A stretch of DNA of 64,000 nucleotides from Phlegmacium glaucopus. Taxonomy: Eukaryota; Basidiomycota; Agaricomycetes; Agaricales; Cortinariaceae. Positions within the stretch are counted from its first letter, which is position 1; every line of letters starts with the position of its first letter. The translations under genes were made by a program, and so were the position numbers. The DNA lies in NCBI GenBank assembly GCA_015039465.1, contig MU130624.1:238840-302839 (forward strand), given 5' to 3'. The notes beneath the pieces are model-generated. The model saw only the letters and a list, made by a program, of their open reading frames with translations. It did no database searches and was not told the origin of the DNA. Shown one piece after another: positions 12,140-23,399 of this stretch.

Positions 12140-13130
12140 CAGGACCCCCGAAAATGCTGCAAAATGATAGATACCGATCCGGACACAAATTCTGGAAATG
12201 AGGGTGCTAGGCTAGATACAAACCGGACAAATTTTGGACAAAATCAGCAAAATGCCAGATACAGAATCTGGACAGATTTTGGGGATGGATGACAGGCTAG
12301 ATACCTAACCAGACATAGATGTTGAATATTTTCGAGCATTAGAAAAGGTCTTCCCGATTAGGAATGATTAGTAAGCACGATAGGATATGAGTAGTAGTAG
12401 TAGTGTACCGTTTTACTCACTCGTTTGCAAGGCGCTCGACCTGCGCTGGCCAAACGTGAATCGTATTATCAAATACTTAATCCCTGAGTTCAATAAATTC
12501 CAACAATAGATGGATATATAGTGAATTGGTTAACTTGCCTTGGAGTCAAGGTCAGGTCAGGCCATCCACTGTCTAATCTTTGTTTACTGAGATACTTAAA
12601 TAAATATACTATAGTCGTCGTCATGTATCAAAAAACAGCAGCAAAAAATGGGGGGCATGAACCAGCAGACGTCACGAGCAACATTGCTGCGCTTTCACGG
12701 ATTGTCCCTCAACATGTCCTGCTCCCACCAACAAATTTTCTCGCAGTGTTGAATACTCGGCCACTACAAGTCAACAATAATGGATTTAACCTTTCTCCAG
12801 TCGATATGGAGCTCTTCAACGACTTGATAAGGGGAAAGCTCAGCTGAAAAAGGCTTCAGGAAGCGAGAAGAGGCCGAGGACAAGTCCTAGCTTGGTATTT
12901 TAGCTGGATTTCGGTTTTTCAATAAATTTTAAGGGCTCCAGAGGCCAGATACCACAATCCGGACTGATTTTGGCCCTATAAACGGCTAGATACATAATCC
13001 AGACAATGTTCTGAAATTTCGACTTAGGCCAGATAAAATCCGGACCAACTTTCTTAAAATCGGTCCGGACAAGAATCCGGAAATTGGCATTTTTAGTATC
13101 TATCCTTTTGCAGGACTTTCGGGGGTCCTG
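12140..13130. mobile_element. Inverted-repeat element, about 1 kb, probable 6-7 bp target duplication
   Basis: Left terminus AGGACCCCCGAAAATGCTGC and right terminus (reverse complement) CAGGACCCCCGAAAGTCCTG continue into the shared word GATAGATAC. TGGTGCC flanks both ends (12134-12140 and 13131-13137). Subterminal regions carry many copies of words like AGATAC..AATCCGGAC on both strands. A 108-codon frame at 12521-12847 (+) lies inside; I do not recognise it and would not call it a gene. Confidence 0.6.
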
Positions 13131-13137
13131 TGGTGCC

Positions 13138-14362
13138 TTCCACATTATATGTATATTAGAACCGGCCGTTCTTGGCGGTCTAGGCCTCAAGCTCAAGGTC
13201 ACTACGTACTAACATCTGCTTGTTTTTCAAATCGATTCTTCTCCGGATTCCGAATGAGTGGTAGAAAGAATGGGAGGGAGGGTTGAGTCAAAAAACTTAA
13301 AAACCCATCGTTCTCTAGCTATAGCTGACATTGTCACCAAATTTCTGAGTAAAAAGATTGAGGAAGGCGTTCCTTGATCTTTGAAGTTTAGAGTAATCTA
13401 TCATCAAGAGATTCAATATTCATGCACATGTTCCGCAGTATGTTGCTTCTCCTATACGATACTTCCATATTTTTTAATCCAAGTTGCTAACCAGGGCTGT
13501 GCAATGAAGATCGTAGTTATAAAGATTATGATATAGATGTAAGTTATAAAGAAAGAATATTATGTAGCAGTGTGGAAAGACGTCCAATAGTGTGAAAGAT
13601 ATCCGGGATGCAGTAGTAGGAAGGGTCCCTCGTCAGGAAGTACGAACCGTCTTGTGAGGATTTATAAAAAAATCGATTCAGATTCTTCGAGTTGCACCCT
13701 CTCTCAGGCGACGAAGGATGCCGTGCTTGCGATCGTGCCTTGTGGCCAACAATAATGTAACCAGCTACGAGGTGGCTCCCTCTTGCATTCCTTCCAATCG
13801 GTCAAACCGTGATGACATCCTCTTACAACATCGTATACCCAGAGATATTCTTCTCCTTCAAAAAAAGAAATCCCTGCGTTTCGAAAGCCAAGTGTTCCCC
13901 GTGTATCGTGGTCAGGGCTAGAGCAGACTTGGTTAAAAACTAGGCATCTTTAAACAACAGCTGAACTTACCTTAGACAAGGATGTCGTGTGAAGTATGTT
14001 ATCCATCAGGAGATGCAAAACTGAAGAAGACGCTTGACATCGTTTGAGGAGTCAATATTATTTCAACTAAAATGTTTTTTGATAATGCTCACCTGGTATC
14101 TGGATGAACAGCGATCCGCTGAAATATGTACATTGTAGACGAGTAAGTCTTTCTAGGCGAAATCTGTATAGAGCAAGTTTGTATTCGGGCCTTAAGTATG
14201 AAGCTGGAGGGACGAAGCCGAGGGAAAAGACACGCCATAAGTTAACTGGAGACGAGACGCGATCGTTGTCGGAAGGGAACAACATCAAGCAGCCCCAAAA
14301 ATTCTACTTCAAAGTCAACATTGCAAGCAAGAATCTAAAAAGACAAGAACGCACATATACAT
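13138..14362. other. Intergenic; the part from 13915 is duplicated at 31715-32175
   Basis: No gene is supportable. The segment 13915-14360 recurs with high identity at 31715-32175, next to another FunK1 fragment, so it belongs to a duplicated block. The 99-codon frame at 14104-14403 (+) lies inside this repeat and looks fortuitous. Confidence 0.5.
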
Positions 14363-15573
14363 CTAAAAGAGACGATCAGAGAACCATGTTTCATCCAAAT
14401 TGAAAGATGGCTCGCTCTCGCTGACATCATAACGATGATTGAAGACTTTTCCCAGTTGGCCCAGGAGTTTGTTGACACCAAGTTTCTCGAATTGGGTGAG
14501 GAACCCGTTACTTCGACCAACCGAGCAGTGTGTTAACACGCTCATCTTGCCATCACCGCCAACTACCGACCCATCCGGGAGGTAAGGCTTATGGGAAAAG
14601 ATGGTCTGCATCTTGTGATAGAGAGGACCGGGGTACTTTGCATGTTTCAGATAGAGTAGAGCCTCGTAGATGAAGACCCAGAAGGCAGACTCTATATCAT
14701 CCCATAGCGTATGTCTTACAGTAGGACATTCGTTCTGTAAGATTTGCAAGGAAATGAATGCCCAAGTGCCCTGCATATACACTGTCAGTAACCACAAAAT
14801 TAGATATATGGATCGTAACCCACGGTACGTCCAGAACGTGGTTCGCCTCCATGCTTCCTCCACAGCAGGCACATATCCCAGTCGATAAGAATACCTCTCC
14901 ATTCTTGGGTCTCTTTATCTTTAACGATCATTATGTTGCCGGCGTTGAGATCGTGATGTAATATACCGGCTTTGTACGACTGTTGAGCACCTGGTAGAGA
15001 TATCGTTAGAATTGCAAACCAAAAAAATGGATGAAACGCGGACCTTCAACCGCATCGGCAATACAGGATAGCACTACTTTGCACCAGGTAAACGTTGATA
15101 AGTCATGAGCGACAGTATTCAAAATTAAACGGTGGCAGACCATTTTGCATTTCAAGCGTTTTGATTTTGAAGAGAGCTCCTCGATCCATTCCTGTGCTTC
15201 CTTCTCCAGCCGCCACCCAAACGCATGATAACTGCTTCGCGAGCCGTACGCCGCGAATCCTCTTGCCATGGATCTTTCAGAAAACGCGTTGTAGACTCCT
15301 TTCGATTCTTTCGATTTGTACGTTCTCTTCATAAGCATAAGCTAGACAGCGACTAGTGGCACGATTAAAAGGAAACAGAGAGGCACGCGCATATTTCGGA
15401 GGCGGAATAAAGAAGGTTTCTTGGACCTCCGTTTTGTCATCTGTCACGTCCACGCGAAAGAATCCTTCAAAGGACAGGGGGACGTCACCGGGTTTGAATA
15501 TCTGGGGATCCAATCCGACGAGATAGTGACCTTCTGTCTCCAAGACGATCTTCATATCCCTGGTTGCGTTCAT
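14363..15573 (-). pseudogene. FunK1-type protein kinase, broken copy 1
   Basis: FunK1 kinases are an expanded fungal family of protein-kinase-like proteins. The start at 15573 reads MNATRDMKIVLETEGHYLVG and the N-terminal part is collinear with copy 2 (17764-19324). The frame is lost near 15290 after YAYEENV. A deletion then removes the segment between AREAVI and the EAQEWIEELSSKSK helix. The catalytic loop region near 14900-14960 reads HHDLNAGN instead of HRDLSAGN, followed by GILIDWD. After a typical 50-bp intron the C-lobe GTWAFIS.Q.L....DDIESAFWV is readable. The 3' end stops at 14366, where copies 2 and 3 continue. Multiple lesions make a pseudogene call safe. Confidence 0.8.
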
Positions 15574-15704
15574 TGAGAAGGGATTGGGTTACAGACTTAT
15601 GAGAAATAGGGGTCTGGCGAGTAGTACTGTTGGGGGTGGCGTCTTTGACGCGTCATAAGCGAGTAACAGACGGCCAGCGAAGACCTATGAACGTAGTACA
15701 AGCC

Positions 15705-15975
15705 TAATATGAAAGGCAAAGTTAAATGTGCAAAGCCGGGACTGCCGAAATGCGGAATCTCAAAGTCTCATCACTTTTGATGTGACTTTGTGTTACTTTT
15801 TTTACAATCTCCTGGGATTTTTGACTCCTCCCGATTGCAACGGGTCCCGCATGGACTTCACCTATAAATGCAAACGAAATGCGGTTTTTCAGCCAACTCG
15901 ATTTTACAAAGTCTGGAGAGGTGTGAGGATCGCAGGTCTGATGCAATCAAAGTACAAACAACCTGGAAATGTCAA
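15705..15975 (+). repeat. Inverted copy of the FunK1 5' flanking segment
   Basis: This segment matches the reverse complement of 19430-19665, the upstream region of FunK1 copy 2, for example ATGTGCAAAGCC.GGACTGCC and CCAACTCGATTTTA. Further homology at 16055-16110 resembles that gene's 5' leader. It points away from FunK1 copy 1, so it is a displaced, inverted upstream region. Confidence 0.6.
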
Positions 15976-16349
15976 ACGGTCACGTGCTTTGAGGCAAGCA
16001 GGACGAATAACTTCCGCTTTTTGTTGACCCCGTCGTTCTTAACTTGTACCACAGCCTACCCGCTTATGACGCGCCAAAGACGCCATCCCCAACAGCTCGA
16101 CTCGCCAAACCCAAACCCTCAAAAGTGAGCTGTCCTGTTACGGTTTTCATACTGACCCCAGAGGCTGACCAACTTATACTTCTCGTTCTGTCCGTGAAAT
16201 GTATTGTAATTTGTATAACGGAACCAAACAAGAGATTTGCAAAAGATGATTCATTGACATTCACAAAATCAATCCACCCTCGATCTGACGCCACCTTGGT
16301 AAGATGGGTTAATATCAGGCTCGCTCAGAAGAATGGTGACACGTACGAG

Positions 16350-16886
16350 TTAGACCATGCGTGCTTTGATGAACTTGATGTAATCCTCAACATCGCGATC
16401 GTTGGTCACTATATCCGACTCGGGAAATTGACCATCCCTTGCTACTACCTGGCCCTGAGCATTCTTCTGAAGCTGATACTCTTTTCCAGCATGAGACGGA
16501 TCCCACTCCCAAAATATGCACTTGCGACCAACTGCGCCTATTCCATACAGTTTCGTGTGTCCCGAAGCTTGAAAATAATTGAACATCTGGCCACGGACAA
16601 CACTCCAGGCCACTCCCGCCTTCTTGCCTTCGTAAATAAGGACCCATGGCCAGGTAACCGCATTTCCGGTAATGACTTGGCGAGTAACAAGGATGTCATA
16701 TCTGCTGTTGCCGTGAGTAACCTCGGGTTTCATGACATACGTCGGGGCGCTGGGTTTGTATGTGAAGTAGGTTTGGAGGATGTTGGAACACCAGAGTCCA
16801 TTGACGTCGCTCTCCTCGCCAGCAGCAATTGCGGCTGCGACCTTTTCAAACTCTGGCTTCGAAGGAAAAATATATGCGGCACTCAT
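16350..16886 (-). CDS. Hypothetical protein, 178 aa, possible PD-(D/E)XK fold
   Basis: Single-exon intact frame starting MSAAYIFPSKPEFEKVAAAI and ending KFIKARMV. I do not recognise a named family. The centre reads RYDILVTRQV, then WPWVLIYEGKKAG: a hydrophobic strand with Asp, about 20 residues, then a hydrophobic strand ending E-G-K. This is the spacing of a PD-(D/E)XK nuclease-type core (D...ExK). It continues with QMFNYFQASG and LYGIGAVGRKCIFWEWD, compatible with further helix and strand elements. It sits between two FunK1 relics. Nuclease function is only inference; the intact frame among broken neighbours argues it is a real gene. Confidence 0.5.
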   Translation of the reverse strand: MSAAYIFPSKPEFEKVAAAIAAGEESDVNGLWCSNILQTYFTYKPSAPTYVMKPEVTHGNSRYDILVTRQVITGNAVTWPWVLIYEGKKAGVAWSVVRGQMFNYFQASGHTKLYGIGAVGRKCIFWEWDPSHAGKEYQLQKNAQGQVVARDGQFPESDIVTNDRDVEDYIKFIKARMV

Positions 16887-17763
16887 GGCTGAGGTAGAGG
16901 TGGATGCTGATGATGAGTTTCCTTCAGTACAATGGAGAGCAAGGGGCTAGGACAACGTACATATCAGAAATACAAGAAATTTGAAGGTTGAACGCTGGAG
17001 ATGTGAGTGAGTAAGCACGCTCGTCGTGGTGCGACTTGAGGAAAGGAAGATTCAAGAAAATGACTATTTATTGCCTGAACCAACGGAGAGTGAAAGCGCA
17101 CGCACGGTGTGAGATCATCAAATGGCTTACATGCCAGTGTGCACAAGGCGCATTCTTTGCGGTATCTGCCGAGTTCTCCGTAAATGAAGGCGTTTATGAT
17201 CTGGACGCCCACTGTCCGGCTATTTTTTGCTTGAATAGGCCGTTCGAAAGAGTGTTAGTACATCGCATTATTGCGGCATCTGTCGAGGGAGATGTTTCTG
17301 GGACAAGCCGTCAAACGTGAGGATTTCATTTTTCTACTCCCTGGGCAGAAGTTCCTGCACGAAAGGAAGTAGAAGGTGATCCCTCGAGCAATAGCAATCG
17401 GACCTAAAGCTTTGTGCCACATTTCAAGCGGAAGATGAGGACCCTAGAACATGCAGAACGCGAGGATCTTCCCCTTAGAGTCGGGACTACGTCTCAGATG
17501 AGATCTCCTTGACAAATTGTGAGATACTTTGATTGCCGTGACGAGCTCGAGGCTGGCTATATGGTTCAAGGAGAGGGCCATGAAGTACGAGACCTACTAT
17601 CCTCCCCCGAAATTTCGAGTGTTCTGAAATGTGGATTAAGGTTGGCGAGGCTATTTATAGATGATACAACCTCTATGAACGAGTCATGAACATATCTAAC
17701 CATCCATTGACCGCGAAAAATTGGTCGGTGACAACATAATGGGGAATACAAGGTAAAATTGTG
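16887..17763. other. Intergenic between the 178-aa gene and FunK1 copy 2
   Basis: About 0.88 kb with no supportable gene. Near 17630-17670 a short segment (GTTGGCGAGGCTATTTATAG) recurs at 31070-31090 downstream of FunK1 copy 3, so the 3' flank of the kinase was duplicated together with it. Confidence 0.45.
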
Positions 17764-19324
17764 CTAACAAATATCTATTTGCGCACTCTCTGACCCGTCG
17801 ACATGCTCAGGAAGGCATTTGCCAAGGGAAGAACCATCCAGTCCATGTATCATTGCATCTGTTATCGAGCTCGCTTGACGCATCCGTACCAGGGTAGATT
17901 TTTCTGGATCTCCCTCTAAAGGCATCAGGAAGTAGTCCACTTTCAAATCATCAGGGTTCGCGGATTCCCAGGTTCGAAGATCATCTGGTGAATTGGAGTC
18001 ATTGGTAGGCGACTTTATTGCGGTTGGGGTGATGGAGAGAGGCTCCATCTTCATGGCCGCCTCCCGGAGACGCTCAGAGAACCATGTTCATCAGGATCAT
18101 CCAAATTGATAGATATCCCGCCGTTCTTACGATAACGCTCCATGAAGACTTTACCCAGTTGGTCCTGCAATTTGTTGACACCCAAGTTCTCGAATTGGGT
18201 GAGGCCCAAAAAAACCCCATCAAGCGCACAGAGTGCTAACACGCCCAACTTGCCTTCACCACCAACTACCGACCCATCCGGGAGCCGACTGTAACGGGAG
18301 AAGATGGTTTGCAGAGGGCCGGGGAACTCGTCATGTTTTAGATAGAGTAGAGCCTCGTAGACAAAGACCCAGAAGGCAGACTCTATATCATCCCATCGCG
18401 TATGTCTTACAGTAGGACCTTTGTTCCGCAGGATTTGCACGGAAATAAATGCCCAAGTGCCCTGCATATACACCGTCAGTAACCACAAAATTGGACATAT
18501 GAATCATAACTCACGGTACGTCCAGAACGTGGTTCGCCTCCATGCTTCCCCCACAGGGGGCGCGTATCCCAGTCGATAAGAATACCTCTCCATTCTTGGG
18601 TCTCTTTATCCTTGACGATCATTATGTTGCCGGCGCTGAGATCGCGATGTAATATACCGGCTTTGTACGCTTGTTGAGCGCCTGGTAGAGAGATCGTTAG
18701 GATTGCCAACCAAAAAAATGGATGAAACACGGACCTTCAACCGCATCGGCAATACAGGATAGCAGTACTTTGCACCAGGTAAACGTTGATAAGTCACGAG
18801 CGACAGTATTCAAAATTAAATGATGGCAGACCATTTTGTATTTCAAGTATTTTGATTTTGAAGAGAGCTCCTCGATCCATTCCTGCGTTTCCGTCTCCAG
18901 CCTAGGAACGTCGCCGCCCAAACGCATAGATGGCACATGATCGATATCCTGCCCTTTCTGCATCCGGTAGATAACTGCTTCGCGAGCCGAACGCTGCGAA
19001 TCCTCTTGCCATGAATCTTTCAGAAAACGCATTGTAGACTTCTTTTGATACTTTACGTTGTCTTCATAAGGATAAGCTAGAAAGCGACTAGTGGCACGAT
19101 TAAAAGGAAACAAGAGAGGCACGCGCATATTTCGGAGGTGGAATAAAGAAGGTTTCTTGGACGTCCGTTTTGTCATCTGTCACGTCCATGTGAAAGGATC
19201 CTTCGGAGGAGAGGGGGATGTCACCAGATTTGAATATCTGGGGATCCAATCCGACGAGATAGTGACCCTTTGTCTCGAGGGCGATCCTTTCATACTCTTC
19301 CTTCATATCCCTGGGCGCGTCCAT
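17764..19324 (-). pseudogene. FunK1-type protein kinase, copy 2, two frameshifts
   Basis: Start at 19324 (MDAPRDMKEEYERIALETKG). Readable family blocks: YARASL..FPFNRATSRFLAYPYEDN, SWQEDSQRSAREAVIYRM, DHVPSM, then after a 53-bp intron (18682-18734) AYKAGILHRDLSAGNIMI and RGILIDWD. A second 53-bp intron (18462-18514) leads to GTWAFISVQIL and DDIESAFWVFVYEALLYLKH. Compared with copy 1 there is a 1-bp insertion near 19112 (CTCTTG against CTCTG). Compared with copy 3 there is a 1-bp deletion near 18090 (GATGAACATGG against GATGAAACATGG). HRD is present and DFG is replaced by DWD, as in the family. The two lesions make it a pseudogene, unless they are sequence errors. Confidence 0.8.
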
Positions 19325-19929
19325 TGAAAAGGACTGGGTAACAGACTTATGAGAATAGGAGTCTGTCGAGCTGTTGGTGATCGCGTTGGTCGCGTCTTTC
19401 GCGCGTCATACGTTTCACAAGGCATTCTACATTGTTTGTACTTGATTGCGTCAGAATCCTCTCCAGACATTCTAAAATCGAGTTGGCTACATAACAGTAT
19501 TTCTTTTTGTATTTATAGCTGAACTATAGACAATGTGAGACCCTTTTCAGTCAATAGGAGTCGAAAATTCTAGGAGATTGTAAAAAGGTAACGCTCAGAA
19601 GTGATGGATTCCGCTTTTCGGCAGTCCTGGCTTTGCACATTTAACTTTCATATCACAAGTAGGGCCATAACGTCGAAAAGGCGTTCTCTCAATGTATTAA
19701 TTTGACAAGAAAGCTAGATATAAGTAGCAGGATAAGTATGTTGAATATTTTCGAGCATCAGGATAGCTCTTCCCGATTAGGAATGATTAGTAAGCATGAT
19801 AGGATGTACTGTATACCACTCGTTTGTTGCAAGGCGCTACTAGATATTTCAGATTTGATGACACGAGAGGAACGCGCTACCGCACAAGGTTCGACACACC
19901 AACCTCTAGTATTTAATTCTGACAGGACA

Positions 19930-22095
19930 TGACACCACCCCGTTTCCTCGTGCCCTTACATAGTAAGTACTGGTACTTGCCACTCTACTTGCACTCTACC
20001 GTCTGCATTACAACCGTCACCTCTATGGAAAGTCTCCCACTACCCAATGTTCTCGTCACTCTCGATACAATATGTATCGTCGATGTCACGGGCATCGAAG
20101 GTGCCAATCTACTCTGGTGGACTTTGCTTGCAACAGTATGTGTCTACACGTGCTCGCTCATTCTTGTGCCATTTTTGAAAGCTACCCGAAGCTCTGGGAA
20201 CATGATTATTGTGGGGGACATTCCGACATTATTATTTCAGATTCGAATCGCTACAAAGTGGTCCTCAGTCCCAAACAATTGTTCAGTCTTTGTCAAAATT
20301 GTGGAGGTTCTCTCAAACTATTTGCATATCCATCGTAAGTCGCTATTCTGCTCTTCCTCGACAAGTCATTATCAATTCCCCTATTAGGATGTCATCAGTT
20401 GTGCGGCCTGGATGCCTTATCACAGAACCATCACACTGGTATCGAGCGCCAGATGTTGTGGTGACTGTTTTTTCTCATTTCCCAAAGAAGTTTGTATGTA
20501 CTGTACACCTTGCTGGCGCGGAAAGTGTTGGGATAATTTTGGATAGGATCGTGAAAGAGGTCCGTGTCAAAACACTACAGGGTTTCTGATAACATAGAAC
20601 CTGATGTCATAGCTACAATGCCACCACTATTATGTTTCAAATCGTGGAACTGGGCCCATCAGTGAACATCGAGGCGAGGGCATTGTACGTGGGTCAGCTG
20701 CGGCATTTTACGGTCATTTTAGAGAAGATATTGGACCTGATGGTTCTCTAAAATTATATGTGGACGCTTAGTAAGTATTCAAACCATTCTGTAACCTGTT
20801 CTCGAAATGTCTCTCCCTTAACACTTTACTTCCCAGTCAGGCAAGGGCGGCTAAAAGAATCATCAAGCAACAACCCGGTATTAATGATCTGAACGTCCCC
20901 GGGTATGTCCTCTGTAGACTATCTGCATAAATGTCGGTAGTCAAGGCCTTTTCTTTCTAGAAAAGGGCTACCTCGTATTGCTGTCACCATCGTTGCGCGT
21001 CGAAGACTGGTATGCACTGTAGTTCTTACTGGGATTGATGATCCACCGATGATCCGCCAACGAATCATTGAAGCAGTACGTTGCGGAGTTATTTCAGTCG
21101 TAAAATAGATATTGAAAACTTGTCAATAGCTTCGGTTTTATGGATATTTGATCCGACCAGATCTGGTTATCACCCAAACCGACTGTTCTGCGGAAATGAC
21201 ATATTCACCTCTTACAGATGATGAATTATTCTCTCTCTGTCGAGAACAGGGTGATAAACACGGTTCTCTTAATCTGTTTGTAGAGGCTTCGTGAGTCCCA
21301 TTATTATTTCTACGGAGAACTCACATCTGATATACAGCTTTTCAGTACCTTGGTCTATGCCCCTGAATACGAGCGCCCTCAGCGCGGTCCATTGCCCAAT
21401 ATTGTTATACGCGTTCTCGATTGGGATAATCAGCAGCCGTACTTCGATATGAATATGACAGGATTGGAAACCTACGAGGTTTACAGAGTCCTGTGTAACG
21501 AGGTAAGTTATTTTCACTTCCTGTCATGGTCCTTCGTCCACAACAAGTCACAGGTTGAGGGACATACAAATATGAAACTTGTCAGGATCTATGGGCCGCA
21601 ACTAGAAACATGGTTTTCATTGGAGGAATATCACCTGTTTGATCTAATCCAAGAGAAAGGTTCCTCGATAGGCTCCTTGAAACTTTTTGTCTATCTACAG
21701 TTAGTTGAATCCGTTCATATTCAGGAGAAACACTAATAATACAGGATTATTCATAAGAGGGCAGGAAGAGCTCAGAAGTCCTCGCTTTCCTCTTTATGTG
21801 CCTTCACCCAGGACTCGCAAGCTCTCATACCTCAATAGTCTCAGATTCTGGCTGACCCCATGGCTTCGGAAAGGCTTTTGGACAGCACTGGTAATGACGA
21901 TGGTGAAAGGCCGCTCTAATCGTGCACTGACATCCTAACTTATGATGGAAGGAAGGATATTATGATGACGCGGTTTCCGATAGTCATTTATCTACCTACG
22001 CCCGAATGATTAGTTGCCTGAACCCATAGTATTCCATTTATTTTATCTGAGAATGTTGTCCTATCAGGGAAACGTGGACTCCACCTGGGGCAAAG
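19930..22095 (+). repeat. Left arm of a 2.1-kb inverted duplication
   Basis: The arm matches 27675-29870 in reverse complement over coding exons, introns and flanks, starting at CACCACCCCGTTTCCTC and reaching inward to ATCAGGGAAAC.....CTCCACCTG. The two arms are separated by about 5.6 kb of repeats. Divergence is moderate, higher in introns and flanks than in exons. Confidence 0.85.
20025..21838 (+). CDS. Four-module repeat protein, copy A (unrecognised family)
   Basis: Ten exons: 20025-20135, 20192-20334, 20388-20559, 20613-20770, 20837-20902, 20961-21075, 21130-21290, 21346-21502, 21554-21699 and 21745-21838, giving 440 codons plus stop. I do not recognise the family. Four modules of roughly 85-110 residues share a first half such as LPNVLVTLDTICIVDVTGIE or PRIAVTIVA..LVCTVVLTGI, then a second half ending LFSLCQN.GGSLKLF, GPDGSLKLYVDA, LFSLCREQGDKHGSLNLFV or LFDLIQEKGSSIGSLKLFV. 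Each module is two exons: the middle intron is phase 0, the module-end intron phase 2. A 66-nt linker exon lies between modules 2 and 3. The last exon ends early: CAATAG at 21833-21838 replaces the CGATCG of copy B. Splice sites are inferred from frame conservation between the copies. Confidence 0.7.
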
Positions 22096-22366
22096 TAAAT
22101 TAGTTCAAAAAAAGTACAAGGGGTTCCGGGATCTGAATACCGGACCGTGGGTTTGGCAGTGGCCAGCCAGTAAATTTTCGGCATGAAAATCTCAAAATGC
22201 ATCCAAAGAGCCAATAATTCATTCTATAGGATGCATCTAACATAATACACACAAAACAAGTGAAAAAATAAATATAGGCCAGAACCTAGACCAGGGGGGG
22301 CAAGGGGGGCCCGGGATTGCTAAAATTGCCCGGGGTAGGTAAATTTTGTAAGGGCTGGAGGGCTGA

Positions 22367-22392
22367 CCCCCCCCCCCCCCCCCCCCCCCCCC
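22367..22392. repeat. Homopolymer of 26 C
   Basis: Uninterrupted run of C preceded by GGCTGA and followed by AAATAAGG. Length is likely unreliable, as in any such homopolymer. Confidence 0.95.
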
Positions 22393-23399
22393 AAATAAGG
22401 TATGTTTCTGCCCAACATGGTAATTCTCTGTGATGGGAAATCTCCGAGAACATATCTCTAATGTTTTCGGAGATTTCTTATGTTTTTTGGAGATTTCTTA
22501 TGTTAAATTTATGTCAAAAAATGGCTAAATATTTTTATTATCATCAAAAGCTGGTCAGGATGGCCTCAGGAGCCCTTTAAATACCTTACAAGGCTGGGGA
22601 ATAGCCCAGATGGCCCTAAATATATGGTTTTAGTAAAAAATTTAAGCCCTTCAGGCTGGACCCCCCCTCTCCTACCTCGGGTCATGGAACAACGGCCCGG
22701 GTCCCCCTTGAGGGGGGGTCACTGGTCACTGATAGCTTGAAAGAGTTTACCAGAAATGGATTTAAAAAATATTTTTGATCCTGAGAGCAACCTGAGAGAC
22801 TCAGAGAGAGTTGTAAAAGGCCTAACCTGGTTGGAACTGCTACTAGGGTTGGGGGGCACTTCGCACTTTTACCCAACTGGCTTACTCACCATACCATTAG
22901 CAACAACCAATTAACATTCTAAAATACACTTCTGTCATACCTACTGCTCTGCAGTTGGGTGCTTAACAGTCAGAGAGCCAATCTTGTTATGCAACCATTG
23001 ATAAACAAAACAAAACAAACTCAGACCGCTACCCCGCCACGTCAAACGGTGCCCATGCAAACATTTCTGTGCTAGGCTGACTGGGGATGGGTGCATTTTA
23101 GACATACCTCCAGTGCAGCGTGGGGCTCATCAGGAAAATGGCTGGTCTGCCTTTATGCATCTTTGGAGTCTTTGTGAAGATGCAAAGACACCAAAGATGC
23201 AGAGACGTGATGTCTTGGAAAAGTAGTGCTTGAAAGTCCGGTCCAGTCCCATTAGTGTTGCTGTGGCTCGGGCCGGCTTGCCCACAGCTTAGTGATGCCA
23301 AAGTTCAGTTCAGTTTGGTTCTTCAACCATTTTTGAGGAACCGAGAACTGAACCAAAAGGTCCCCCACTGAACTGAACCAGAACCGGAACTGGAACTGA

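Noticed and set aside
14104..14403. 99-codon plus-strand frame
   Set aside because: Lies in a duplicated non-coding segment also present at 31900-32170, where the frame is not kept.
16044..16892. 282-codon plus-strand frame
   Set aside because: Overlaps the 178-aa minus-strand gene antisense, with no recognisable domain or sensible start; taken as a shadow.
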